Source of the DNA: JBHHWH01 sp046756405
GTDB lineage: Bacteria; Actinomycetota; Acidimicrobiia; Spongiisociales; ZC4RG35
Direction of reading: 5' to 3'
Assembly (NCBI GenBank): GCA_046756405.1
Contig: JBHHWH010000001.1
Location: 1-64,000, forward strand
Length of the DNA: 64,000 nt
Shown here: one piece after another, positions 20,316 to 28,971 of the stretch
How positions within the stretch are numbered: position 1 is the first letter of the stretch
How the letters are laid out: every line of letters begins with the position of its first letter
The notes under the pieces: model-generated
Seen by the model: the letters and a program-made list of their open reading frames with translations, nothing else
What the model was told of the DNA's origin: nothing
Databases searched by the model: none
Translations under genes and position numbers: made by a program

Positions 20316-21908
20316 CTACTCCGACGATCGAATCCCGGCTCGGCTCGGCGACCTGACGGCGTGGAGATCGCAGGCGAACGCCCACCTCTCCCCGTCCCGC
20401 TCGAACCGAAGAGCACCTCCCGCGGCAGCAGCGACGGTGCAGGCATAGCTGATGCCGAGGCGGTCGCCTGCCTCCGGGGGCATCACATCGGGCCGCACCA
20501 GAAGACTCCACGTCCTATCGAGGGGGGTCTCCGAATCGATGTCAGGTCCCGGACCTAGGTCCCACAAGCGAAGACGGACCCCTTCGCCGACCCGCTCGGC
20601 GGAAAGGGTGACAGGAGGGGTGCCGTGCTTGAGCCCGTTATCGATCAGCTCGCTTAGGGCCACAGCAAGAAGTTCCGGTTCACAGCGAACAGTCGAGTCG
20701 AGCTCCCCCTCGATCACCAACACCGAGCTCAAGCCAGGGCGAGCCGGAATCACATGCTCGTCGATCAGCTCCCGGACCGTCACCATCGTCTCCGGCCACT
20801 CAGGAGCCCGTTGCAGCCTCAGCATCGAGCTGATCCTGTTGAGAAGCCTTTCAATCCGAGCCCCGCCTTCCCGTATGGCCTCAGCAGCCTCTCGCAGCTC
20901 CTCGTCCTCCAAGTCCCCTTTGGCTATCAACTCTGAATAGGCGATGACCGGCGACAGAGGGGTCCTGAACTGGTGGTTGGCCGACTCCAAGAACCGCCGG
21001 TGCTGCTCTCCGGCCACCACCTGACTGGTCACATCCTCGGCGTACACCATCAGCATTGGAGGCTCGCTCGCAATCCGATCATGGGACATTCCAATCCGCA
21101 GGAACGTCTGGCGACCGTTGGCAGACCTCGTCACATAGAGAGAAGGCGACCCCGGGTCTCCCGATGCCCCTACCCGCCGCAGTACTTCTCTCAAGTTCTG
21201 TGGGGGTCCATCCGAAGGTGTGGCCTCTGTGACCGACGAGAGATCGGGCTCAGTGAGGCCAAAGCGTCGCGCCGTCTCATTGGCAAATAGGCAGCTCAGT
21301 GATTCGCAGTCGTACAGGGCGAAACCAATTGACGCCTCCTCGGCGATCCGCGCTGCAAGGGTAAGGGCCCGAACTGACTCCTCTTGCCAGTGCTCGGAGA
21401 GGGCACGACTCCACAGCAGCAACCCTATGAAGGCCAGAAAGACGCCCAGCCTGACGACACTCGTGCCGGTCACATCATCGGCCAACGCGATCACTCCCAG
21501 ATAGGAGACCGTGGCGGCCATCGTGAGTCCGATGAGCCTTCGCACCGGACCGGTCACCGTCTCCCAGACGACCACGATCAGCATGGAGAAGAAGAGCGGG
21601 CTCTCCGTGCCCCCATCCAGCGCCACCAGAGCGCCCGCCAGCCCCAGCGACCCCGCTCCTCGAAACATGCATACGTGTCCCCTAAGCCCCGACTTCACCC
21701 GTCCAGCAAGAACGTTCAAACTCGCTCGCCACGCCCACAGAGCCCCGGCTACCACCAGTACGCCGACGGGCCGCAGCACGTCACCGAACACGACGAGCGC
21801 CAGGACATGCATGGAGACGATCGGTCCGACAGGATCAAACCGCTCGATCCACGACTGCCAGCGGGGTCTTCGGGCTTCGATAATCGAAAAGCGACCCTCT
21901 GGATGCAT
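20316..21908 (-). CDS. Membrane histidine kinase with PAS domain
   Basis: From the ATG at 21908 the protein has 530 residues. The first 190 residues hold about six hydrophobic segments (VSMHVLALVVFGDVLRPVGV, FFSMLIVVVWETVTGPV, LGVFLAFIGLLLWSRAL). A PAS-like region follows (SIGFALYDCESLSCLFANET), then a HisKA domain with H312 in ESANHQFRTPLSPVIAYSEL. The ATPase domain has ELIDNGLKHG and a loose G1 box (LWDLGPGPDID). No response regulator is adjacent; the neighbouring large BTAD regulator could be in the same pathway. The longer frame up to 22082 is not supported, being arginine-rich and unlike a kinase N-terminus. Confidence 0.82.
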   Translation of the reverse strand: MHPEGRFSIIEARRPRWQSWIERFDPVGPIVSMHVLALVVFGDVLRPVGVLVVAGALWAWRASLNVLAGRVKSGLRGHVCMFRGAGSLGLAGALVALDGGTESPLFFSMLIVVVWETVTGPVRRLIGLTMAATVSYLGVIALADDVTGTSVVRLGVFLAFIGLLLWSRALSEHWQEESVRALTLAARIAEEASIGFALYDCESLSCLFANETARRFGLTEPDLSSVTEATPSDGPPQNLREVLRRVGASGDPGSPSLYVTRSANGRQTFLRIGMSHDRIASEPPMLMVYAEDVTSQVVAGEQHRRFLESANHQFRTPLSPVIAYSELIAKGDLEDEELREAAEAIREGGARIERLLNRISSMLRLQRAPEWPETMVTVRELIDEHVIPARPGLSSVLVIEGELDSTVRCEPELLAVALSELIDNGLKHGTPPVTLSAERVGEGVRLRLWDLGPGPDIDSETPLDRTWSLLVRPDVMPPEAGDRLGISYACTVAAAAGGALRFERDGERWAFACDLHAVRSPSRAGIRSSE

Positions 21909-22115
21909 CTTCGTTACCCCACTTGCCGCCAAAACCAGATGACCGGCGACTCCGAGACGCGCCAGGCCCGGCCTCCCCCGTCGGCGACGCCGGCTCCACC
22001 TTCCTGGCACGCCGGCCGCCGACGGGTTCGGTCGGACAGGACACCCCTCCTCGCGGTCGCCCGGAGAAAGCTGGAGACCCATGCCTGCCCTTCGCCCGCG
22101 CCACCGGGATTCGGG

Positions 22116-22208
22116 TCAGCTCATGTCGCTGATGGAAGCGAGGGCGGGAAGAGCGACTGAAAGTGCGCTGGCAAGAGCAAGCACAAACACGGTGACACGG
22201 CGTCGCAT
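22116..22208 (-). CDS. Tiny signal-peptide-like ORF (30 aa)
   Basis: This ORF is too short for routine calling but has a perfect Shine-Dalgarno (GGAGGTGCCCCAATG) with six-base spacing. It encodes 30 residues: a basic start MRRR, a hydrophobic core VTVFVLALASALSVAL, a signal-peptidase-like PALA site, and only SISDMS after it. It lies 101 bases after the TPR-containing BTAD regulator and 207 bases before the kinase, all on the minus strand. It may be a secreted peptide precursor or just a membrane mini-protein. No homology can be judged at this length. Confidence 0.55.
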   Translation of the reverse strand: MRRRVTVFVLALASALSVALPALASISDMS

Positions 22209-22227
22209 TGGGGCACCTCCTTGAGTC

Positions 22228-22246
22228 CGGCTGTTTTTCACAGCCG
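22228..22246. promoter_or_regulatory. Hairpin in the leader of the 30-aa ORF
   Basis: CGGCTGT and ACAGCCG pair perfectly around TTTTC (plus strand). On the minus strand the hairpin is followed by GACTCAAGGAGG, the ribosome site of the 30-residue ORF. It may terminate the BTAD gene transcript, stabilise the peptide mRNA or regulate its translation. Confidence 0.4.
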
Positions 22247-22309
22247 AGTATGCGGAGACCCCGTCTCCCAGATGTCTCACATTTCAGGGCGGACCGCCAA
22301 GACCTTCCG

Positions 22310-25300
22310 TCACGAGGCCCGATATCTGGTCCCCCGGGTGGCGAGGCGGCAACCAGCCTCGCGCAGCGCCTTCAAGTCGCGTCCCACCGTCGAGGCACTC
22401 ACCCCTAGTGCCTCGGCGAGCTGTTCGATCGAGGGCAGTGCCCCCTGGTTACGGGCTTCGGTCACGAGCCTCTGCAGTCGGCGGCGCCGCCGCTCCACGG
22501 GCGACGGAATCTCCTCGTCATCGGGGTGGGCAACGGTCCAGATGACATGCACCAGCTCGCCGGCGGCGAGGGGTCGACCCAGGGGGCTTCCCATCGCGGG
22601 CAGCATCACCTCGATCTGTCGGGGTGAGACCCGCTTCCAGGTCTCGACGATCTCAGCATGCTCTGGGACTCGCTCCAGCGCCTTCGCTCGCTCGTCGTCC
22701 GTAAGCCCTTCCAGGGTGGCAAGGAGTAAGCGGTGGGCCTTCTCGGCAGCACGCCGGGCTTCCTTGACCTCACCGGCCGCCGCGGCGGCGACGGAATGCC
22801 GGTGGTGTACCAGATGGGCACGCTCGACCCCCGGCACGAGCTGGTCGACTGCTTGGCGGGCAGTGGCGAGGGCGGTGTCTACGTCTCCGATGGCCAACAG
22901 GACTGCCCCGCGGATAGAGAGCAGCTCCACGCCCAGGGAAGCTTGAGCGGTCTCCCGGCACACGACATCAGCTTGGTCGAGGACGGCCAGGGCCTCCTGG
23001 TGCCTTCCTGAGCCCAGATACAACAAGGCCAGGGAACGAAGGTGCTGACCCTCGAGGGAACGGTTGCCGCTCCCGCGAAGCTTGTCCAGGCTCTCGGCGA
23101 GGAGTTGGCCTGCTTCGTCGTTCCGACCCTCGAGGAGGGCTGCCCCGGCCAGGATCTCCAAGCATTGGGCCTCTCGGGCGGGATCACCGATGCTCACGAA
23201 TTGGTTCATCGCCCGCCGTGCATCGGCTCGGGCCCGTTCAGCGTCGCCGAGGAGGCTGAGACGGACCGATGCTGCGTTGACAAGCACCATCGATTCACCG
23301 CGACGGTCGCCGAGATCGGAGAAGACGTGCGCCGCCTGCCCATAGCTGGAGAGGGCCTCCGCTACCTGACCCATGTAGTAGTGGAGGTTGGCTTGGTTCA
23401 CCAGATTTACACCCTCGCCATGGCGATAGCCGATCTTCCGGCAGATCTCGATAGCAGTCCCGTAGCGGGCCAGCGATCCCGAGGCGTCGCCCAGCTGGCG
23501 AAGGGCGCGCGCCTCGATGCCCAAAACCTCTGCTTCACCGCGGAGATCGTCGAGTTCCCCGAAGAGAGAACGCGCACCGGTCAGATGCGGAAGCGCATCG
23601 GTGCACCGCTGCACTTCGACCAGAGTGCTACCCAACTCGGTGTGGGCCTGAGCTCGTATCTGATCGTCGTCGGCTGCTGAAGCCACCGCCGCTTCCAACT
23701 GGGATACCGCACGCAGGGGGTGCCCCGACCAGCGCAGACAGGTACCCAATGCCACCAGGGCCGCCGCCAACGCACCTTGGTCACCCCGGAGACGCTCCAC
23801 CTCCACGGCGTGGCGAGCCGCCTCTTCGGCCTCGGCGAAACGGCCCAAATGAGCAAGGAACCAAGCCCTTCGCCGTTCGAGATCGCCCTCCAAAGCGGGG
23901 TTGGTCTCGACGAGGGTCATCATCTCCTCAATCACCTCGCCCTGTTCGCTGCGAAGGCCCAACACGTCAAGGACGAACTCCAGGTGGCCAGCCACTCGGT
24001 ATCGTTCCTCCGGCGCCCACATCGCCCGCGTTGCTGCCAGATGGGCTGCCCGGAAGTGCTGGCGGGCGGTCGCAAAGGCGTGAAGCTCCTCGGCCCGGAG
24101 GCCCGCATCGAGTAGGAACCGAGCTGCCCGCTCAGGGATCCCGCCCTCCCAATAGTGGTGGCCCAGGGCCGCCACATCTTCTGAGCTGATTTCGACCAAT
24201 GCCTCCGCCACCCGGCGATGCAACTCGGTGCGGAGACCCTCCTCGAGACCCTCGTAGACGACCTGGCGTACTAGGTCGTGGGCTATCCGATAGAGGCCAG
24301 GACCCGCCTCTTCGAGGAGCCCACGATGAACGAGATCCTCGACGGCATCCAGCAGCGAAACCCGGGGGGATCCACTGACCGTCTCCAGTACTGCCAGGTC
24401 GGCGACACCACCGCACACCACGGCGACCTCGAAAACTGCTCGGGCGTCTTGGCCGAGCAGTGAGACGCGAGAGTCGACGACCGACCTCACCCGGGGGGCG
24501 ACCGGGACCCTTCGGCCGGCGAACTCCTTCTCGAGAACTTCGCCTGGATCACCACCGGTCTCGAATAGACCCTGGTCACGGAGGGTCAGCAACGTCTCCA
24601 ACGTGAATAAGACGTTCCCGCCGGTCTGGCGGTGCAGGCGGACTGCCACCGTCGGATCCAAGTTGGTCAAGCCCAGGATGGTCTTGACCATGTCGCCAAG
24701 CTCGAAAACGGACAAAGGCGAGAGCACGACTCTCCCCAGGCCTGCAACACGGTCCAGATCGCGGAGGAGGTCCCACACCTCCATGTCACTTCGACCTTCC
24801 TCGCTCCTGTAGAGCAGGAGCAGCAGGACGCGCGAACCGGGAAGCCGAGAGCCGAGCTGGGCGAGCACACCGAGTGTGTCCCGGTCGACCCAATGCACAT
24901 CATCGAGAATCACCAGATGCGGGGCGATCCGGCCCAAGGCTCCGATCGTGGTGACGAGCGCCTCCTGCATCCGCGTCGACTCCTCCGCCGGACGCAGCGG
25001 GGTCGATCGAGAAGACGCTGGCTGCCGTCCCCCGAGGAAGGGGGCGAGTCGCATGGCCTCTCCAAGCCAGACCGGCTCGAGTTCCTCGGCGAGCTGCTCA
25101 GCCCTGAGAGGGCTGATTGACTCCAATACCTCAGCCAGCGGACCGAAGGGGCGAACGGTCCCCTCATCGCAAGTACCCCAACTGACTTCGAATCCACGCC
25201 AGCGGGCGGCGTCTGCCGCCTCCAGGGCCAGCCGGGTCTTGCCGATGCCGGGTTCCCCCTCCACCAGCACCACGCCGCCATGGCCGGCGAGCACCCGCTC

Positions 25301-26176
25301 CATGGCGCTGACGATGGTGCGCCGCTCCTCTTCTCGCCCGACAAAGGGAGTGCCGGACCGAGCACCCAACACGGAGGCGCGTTCCTCACCGCCCAGCGGC
25401 CGGATCGCGGCTCGCCGCTGCTTGAGGATTCGCCGGTACAGATCCACAGTGGGCTGGGAGGGCTCGGCACCCAGCTCCTCGGCCAGCACCGACCTGCACC
25501 GTTCGAACTGCTGCACCGCTTCGCTGGTACGCCCCAGAAGAAAGCAGAGCCGCATGACCTCCTGGTGTGCTTCTTCGCGAAGGGGATCGTGGTGGGTGAG
25601 CCGTCGAGCGTGGGCCAGAGCCTCTTCGTAGTCACCGTGGGCTTTGGTCACTTCAACGAGACGGCTCAGAGCCGCAAGGTAGCGCTGTCGGTAATGGTCC
25701 TGTTCGACGGTCACCCAGTCGTCGAAGAACCCTGCAAGGAAGTCGCCTCGATACAGCTCAACACAGGTACGCAGGGCCGCGGCGTCTCCGGAGCGGCTCA
25801 GGACGGAGTCACGCCGTGATATCTGGAGAGACTCAAAGATCACATCGAATTCCTCGACGTCCAGCCAGTAGGGGACCGAAGTGTCGAAGCTGAGAGTGTC
25901 CGCCGTGGTCACCAAATGTGCCTCTTGATCGCCGCCCACCGTGTCCTGTATCTGCCACAGAGTGTGGCTGAGCCGACGCCGCGCCCGCCCCTCAGGAAGA
26001 TCGGGCCAGAACAGACCGGCGAGGAAGTCTCTTTGTAGAGGTCGGCCCCGGTGCATTGCGAGATAGGCGAATAGCGATCTCCCAGAACGTGAGGCAATCG
26101 GCGCCAACGGCCTGCCCCCGCGTTCCAAGAAGAAGCCACCGAATAGGTATACCCGCAGCGGATCCATGACATCCAT
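22310..26176 (-). CDS. BTAD/SARP-type AAA-TPR transcriptional regulator with C-terminal HTH
   Basis: This is a giant regulator of about 1288 residues. The N-terminal winged helix (LRVYLFGGFFLERGGRPLAP, then RSLFAYLAMHRG) is followed by a BTAD helical domain (ELYRGDFLAGFF to QFERCRSVLAEELG). A STAND-like ATPase has Walker A GEPGIGKTRLAL and Walker B PHLVILDDVHWVD. From about residue 690 to 1130 there are TPR-type repeats (LRGEAEVLGIEARALRQLGD, LVNQANLHYYMGQVAEALSS). The C-terminus adds a second helix-turn-helix (SIEQLAEALGVSASTVGRDL). Starts at 26176 and 26167 are both possible. Such proteins usually activate an operon when a ligand is bound by the repeats; the ligand is unknown. Confidence 0.88.
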   Translation of the reverse strand: MDVMDPLRVYLFGGFFLERGGRPLAPIASRSGRSLFAYLAMHRGRPLQRDFLAGLFWPDLPEGRARRRLSHTLWQIQDTVGGDQEAHLVTTADTLSFDTSVPYWLDVEEFDVIFESLQISRRDSVLSRSGDAAALRTCVELYRGDFLAGFFDDWVTVEQDHYRQRYLAALSRLVEVTKAHGDYEEALAHARRLTHHDPLREEAHQEVMRLCFLLGRTSEAVQQFERCRSVLAEELGAEPSQPTVDLYRRILKQRRAAIRPLGGEERASVLGARSGTPFVGREEERRTIVSAMERVLAGHGGVVLVEGEPGIGKTRLALEAADAARWRGFEVSWGTCDEGTVRPFGPLAEVLESISPLRAEQLAEELEPVWLGEAMRLAPFLGGRQPASSRSTPLRPAEESTRMQEALVTTIGALGRIAPHLVILDDVHWVDRDTLGVLAQLGSRLPGSRVLLLLLYRSEEGRSDMEVWDLLRDLDRVAGLGRVVLSPLSVFELGDMVKTILGLTNLDPTVAVRLHRQTGGNVLFTLETLLTLRDQGLFETGGDPGEVLEKEFAGRRVPVAPRVRSVVDSRVSLLGQDARAVFEVAVVCGGVADLAVLETVSGSPRVSLLDAVEDLVHRGLLEEAGPGLYRIAHDLVRQVVYEGLEEGLRTELHRRVAEALVEISSEDVAALGHHYWEGGIPERAARFLLDAGLRAEELHAFATARQHFRAAHLAATRAMWAPEERYRVAGHLEFVLDVLGLRSEQGEVIEEMMTLVETNPALEGDLERRRAWFLAHLGRFAEAEEAARHAVEVERLRGDQGALAAALVALGTCLRWSGHPLRAVSQLEAAVASAADDDQIRAQAHTELGSTLVEVQRCTDALPHLTGARSLFGELDDLRGEAEVLGIEARALRQLGDASGSLARYGTAIEICRKIGYRHGEGVNLVNQANLHYYMGQVAEALSSYGQAAHVFSDLGDRRGESMVLVNAASVRLSLLGDAERARADARRAMNQFVSIGDPAREAQCLEILAGAALLEGRNDEAGQLLAESLDKLRGSGNRSLEGQHLRSLALLYLGSGRHQEALAVLDQADVVCRETAQASLGVELLSIRGAVLLAIGDVDTALATARQAVDQLVPGVERAHLVHHRHSVAAAAAGEVKEARRAAEKAHRLLLATLEGLTDDERAKALERVPEHAEIVETWKRVSPRQIEVMLPAMGSPLGRPLAAGELVHVIWTVAHPDDEEIPSPVERRRRRLQRLVTEARNQGALPSIEQLAEALGVSASTVGRDLKALREAGCRLATRGTRYRAS

Positions 26177-26395
26177 CCTGGCCGTCGGCCGAGCCGGGCC
26201 CAGCACCGGCCCGCGCTACCCAAGGACTCTACCCATCCAGGGGTGGCCGGCAAGAGACTGGCAGGTGATCCGCCCGGGGGCCCTCTCACCACCAGGTCAT
26301 GTCGACGGCTAAGAGCCCTACCGACCTCGTACAGACGAGAGTCCAAGGCGGAGCCGACTGGATAGCGATTCCGGGCTGGTTGGGTAATCGCCCCG

Positions 26396-27175
26396 TCAGT
26401 CCGTAGCCCAGAACTCCTCGAGGCGAGCAACAAACCGGTCGGGGTCGACCAGATGGGGGTAGTGGCCGAGACCGTCCCACACCTCCACCGTCGCCGAAGA
26501 GACGAGTCCGGTCAGCCATGAGGCGTAGCCAGGACCGGGATCGATGCCATGGATCGCCAGGTAGGGGCAGGCAATGGGCGCCAGTGCCTCCTCCACCATG
26601 GCGGACACCTCCTGGGCAGGGGACTCGAGGATCGGTGTCCAGATCCCCAATACGACCTCCTGGTCTGGGTTGCGGTTGGTCTCGAGTCGTGCCCTCTCCT
26701 CGTCGGGGAGAGCATCCCCGTAGAGCTGGCCGAAGAGACCAGCGATCACCATGGGGAAGGACTCCGGATCCGCCAGAGCCGGAGCCACCTCGGCTAGCTG
26801 CGCCTGGAACTCGTCGAGCTTGAGCGGCTGGTCGACGTTCACCACCGAGCGAGCGGGGAACCCTCCCGCCAGGGCGCTCACCACCGCCCCACCCAGAGAG
26901 TGGCCCACCAGGCGGGGATTAGAGATACCCTCGGCCATTGCCACCGAGGCAACATCACCGGCCATAGAACCCAGGTCGTAGGAGGGCCCTTTGTCAGAAG
27001 CGCCATGACCGCGTAAGTCTGGAACGATCACCCGATATCGGTCGGCGAGGCGGGCAGTGACAGGATCCCAGCTCCGACCCGACTCGGTGATCCCGTGGAC
27101 CAGGATCACCGGATCTCCGACACCTCCAACCTCGTAGTGGATGGTGGTCCCGTCCGGGGACGTTGCGATCGGCAT
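26396..27175 (-). CDS. Alpha/beta hydrolase
   Basis: This is a 259-residue hydrolase of the alpha/beta fold. The oxyanion region is ILVHGITESGRSW, the nucleophile serine is in LVGHSLGGAV, and the histidine is in WDGLGHYPHLVDPDRF. The segment IVPDLRGHGASDKG is typical of the family that includes haloperoxidases and enol-lactonases. GGAGGAACTG gives a good ribosome site. It follows a deleted enoyl-CoA hydratase on the same strand. Substrate unknown. The 189 bases between this gene and the BTAD regulator contain nothing I recognise. Confidence 0.9.
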   Translation of the reverse strand: MPIATSPDGTTIHYEVGGVGDPVILVHGITESGRSWDPVTARLADRYRVIVPDLRGHGASDKGPSYDLGSMAGDVASVAMAEGISNPRLVGHSLGGAVVSALAGGFPARSVVNVDQPLKLDEFQAQLAEVAPALADPESFPMVIAGLFGQLYGDALPDEERARLETNRNPDQEVVLGIWTPILESPAQEVSAMVEEALAPIACPYLAIHGIDPGPGYASWLTGLVSSATVEVWDGLGHYPHLVDPDRFVARLEEFWATD

Positions 27176-27235
27176 CAGTTCCTCCTAATCAGTCTGGCGG
27201 GAACCCTATTCGCGGCGGGCGATCAACGCTTCCAA

Positions 27236-27726
27236 TCACGCCAGTCGCGCCACGTAGGTTCGGAACAGCTCCCCGGCCTCGGGGTCGGCGATGGAAGCAA
27301 GGAGCGCCGCGGCGTCATCTCTCGGGTCGAACACACCGGGATCCAGAAACGGGCATCCTCTGCGGCGACACGGAGATCACAGGCGGCAGCCAGCACCACC
27401 GCACCACCAACGCAGTGCCCTCGAATGGAGGCCACGGTGATTTGGGGCAACGCGGCCAGGGAGTCGGCGGCCACTCGACCCAAGTCGGCGGTCTCATCGG
27501 GCGTCGATTCGAACTCTTCTGCGAAGGCAGGCAGGTCGGCACCCGCCGAGAAGTTGGGTCCGGAGCCCTCCAGGACTACCACCCCCACCTGGTCCTCGGC
27601 GTTCAGGCTGGTACACACTGCAATCAACTCGCGAAGGAGATCAGGCGAGAGGGCGTTTAGCTTGTCGGGTCGGTTCAACATGACCCGGGCAACCCGTCCT
27701 TCCACGTTGAACTCAACCAGGGACAT
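27236..27726 (-). pseudogene. Enoyl-CoA hydratase with internal deletion and frameshift
   Basis: The first 130 residues are a normal crotonase: VARVMLNRPDKLNALS, then the oxyanion hole GPNFSAGADLPAF and IRGHCVGGAVVLAAACDLRV. After DARFWIP (near 27335) the expected segment with the second catalytic glutamate is missing. In another frame the DNA continues as GVFDPRDDAAALLASIADPE to FRTYVARLA and a TGA at 27236, which looks like a crotonase C-terminus. About 90 residues are therefore deleted with a frame change. The protein as encoded (167 residues, ending at 27223) would have a nonsense tail and no activity. Confidence 0.75.
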
Positions 27727-27776
27727 CGACCCTCCTCACGTTCCCAATGGCCAACCACCCTAGAAGACACCGCGCC

Positions 27777-28745
27777 TCAGACGGTGATGACGACCTTGCC
27801 CCGGGCGTGGCCCTCCTCCAGATAGCGGATCGCCTCAGGCACCTCCGCGAGGGTGTAGACACGATCGATGACCGGAGCCAGCTCACCGGAAGCCATCCAA
27901 CCGGCCAGGGTCTCGAGATCCTCGCGCCTCGCCTGGGCCAGCATGGGAACCATGCGCGGCGATCCGATCAGTGAGCCAACAGCAACCTTGGCCAGGTGGA
28001 CGATCGGCCCGATCCAGTCGCCCATCTCGACGGCGCCCACCGCCACATACACCCCGTCCGGCTTCAGTACCCGCCGGTAAGCCGAGAGGGTCTTCGTGAA
28101 GACGGTGTCGAAGATGACGTCGTAACGACGGTCGGTCGCAGTGAAATCGTCCCGGGTGTAGTCGATGACCTCGTCGGCACCGATCGACCGCACCATTTCT
28201 AGGTTTCGAGTGCTGGTCACCCCGGTGACTTGGGCACCTAGCGCCTTGGCGATCTGCGTGGCACAGGTCCCAACCCCGCCGGAGGCACCATTTACCAAAA
28301 CCCGCTGACCCGGTCGGAGACGGGCCTTGTCCCTCAATCCCTGGAGGGCCGTAAGGCCCGCCACCGGCACCGCGGCCGCAGCTTGGAACGAAATCCCGAC
28401 GGGTTTGATCGCCAGCGCGTGCTCGGACGCTGCTACGTACTCGGCGAGGCTGCCCGCCACTTCACCGAAGACCTCGTCGCCCGGTTGGAACCGACTTACA
28501 TCCCGGCCCACCGCCTCGACGACCCCGGACATGTCGGCGCCGCGACGTTGCCGTTTCGGCCTTCCGAGTCCGGTCTGGAGCCGGACCAGGCGGGGCAAGC
28601 CCCTCATGTAGTGCCAGTCGAGGGGGTTCACTGAGGCGGCCCTAACCTTCACGAGCACCTGGTCATCGCCCACACCCGGCGGGTCCACCTCCTGGAGGCG
28701 GAGCACATCGGGAGAGCCGTACTCGGAATGGACTATCGCCTTCAA
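27777..28745 (-). CDS. NAD(P)-dependent quinone oxidoreductase/alcohol dehydrogenase (MDR family)
   Basis: This is a medium-chain reductase of 322 residues without the catalytic zinc ligands, as in quinone oxidoreductases. The N-terminal GroES-like domain has VLVKVRAASVNPLDWHYMRG and GADMSGVVEAVG. The Rossmann domain has VLVNGASGGVGTCATQIAKA and ends in IRYLEEGHARGKVVITV. It probably reduces a quinone or enone with NADPH. It is divergent from the cimA leader; its start at 28745 is 54 bases from the cimA promoter. Confidence 0.92.
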   Translation of the reverse strand: MKAIVHSEYGSPDVLRLQEVDPPGVGDDQVLVKVRAASVNPLDWHYMRGLPRLVRLQTGLGRPKRQRRGADMSGVVEAVGRDVSRFQPGDEVFGEVAGSLAEYVAASEHALAIKPVGISFQAAAAVPVAGLTALQGLRDKARLRPGQRVLVNGASGGVGTCATQIAKALGAQVTGVTSTRNLEMVRSIGADEVIDYTRDDFTATDRRYDVIFDTVFTKTLSAYRRVLKPDGVYVAVGAVEMGDWIGPIVHLAKVAVGSLIGSPRMVPMLAQARREDLETLAGWMASGELAPVIDRVYTLAEVPEAIRYLEEGHARGKVVITV

Positions 28746-28798
28746 GGACTCTCCTGGTACCGGTGAGGTGCTGGACCGACCCTACCCGGGCCCGTCCC

Positions 28799-28827
28799 TT
28801 GACGGGACCGATGATCTCAGGGATACT
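28799..28827 (+). promoter_or_regulatory. Sigma-70-type promoter of the cimA leader
   Basis: TTGACG (28799-28804) and GATACT (28822-28827) are separated by exactly 17 bases. Transcription would start near 28834, two or three bases before the leader-peptide ATG at 28837, giving a practically leaderless mRNA. This is the best -35/-10 pair in the window. Confidence 0.7.
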
Positions 28828-28836
28828 CCCCGCTTC

Positions 28837-28875
28837 ATGAAGTTCCACGGTCCAGCCCTCATCATCATTCCGTAG
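28837..28875 (+). CDS. cimA attenuation leader peptide (12 aa)
   Basis: The ORF ATG AAG TTC CAC GGT CCA GCC CTC ATC ATC ATT CCG TAG encodes MKFHGPALIIIP. A Leu codon followed by three Ile codons sits three codons from the stop, exactly where a control region lies in ribosome-mediated attenuators. Citramalate synthase makes the 2-oxobutyrate precursor of isoleucine, so Ile-tRNA supply is the logical signal. The ATG follows the predicted transcription start by about three bases. Confidence 0.7.
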   Translation: MKFHGPALIIIP

Positions 28876-28943
28876 GCGCATACGTCGTCCTACGGCGTGT
28901 GCGCCGCCCCAGCCCTTCGGAAGACCCGGAGGGCTTTCTGTTA
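28875..28943 (+). terminator. cimA attenuator: pause hairpin plus terminator
   Basis: Hairpin one pairs GGCGCATACG (28875-28884) with CGTGTGCGCC (28896-28905), directly at the leader stop codon; an alternative pairs CCGTAGG (28870) with CCTACGG (28889). Hairpin two, AGCCCTTCGG with CCGGAGGGCT around AAGAC (28911-28935), is followed by TTCTGTTA and looks like an intrinsic terminator 36 bases before cimA. I cannot point to an unambiguous antiterminator pairing. Confidence 0.65.
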
Positions 28944-28971
28944 CCCCTCCGACCTCCCCAGGAACCACACG

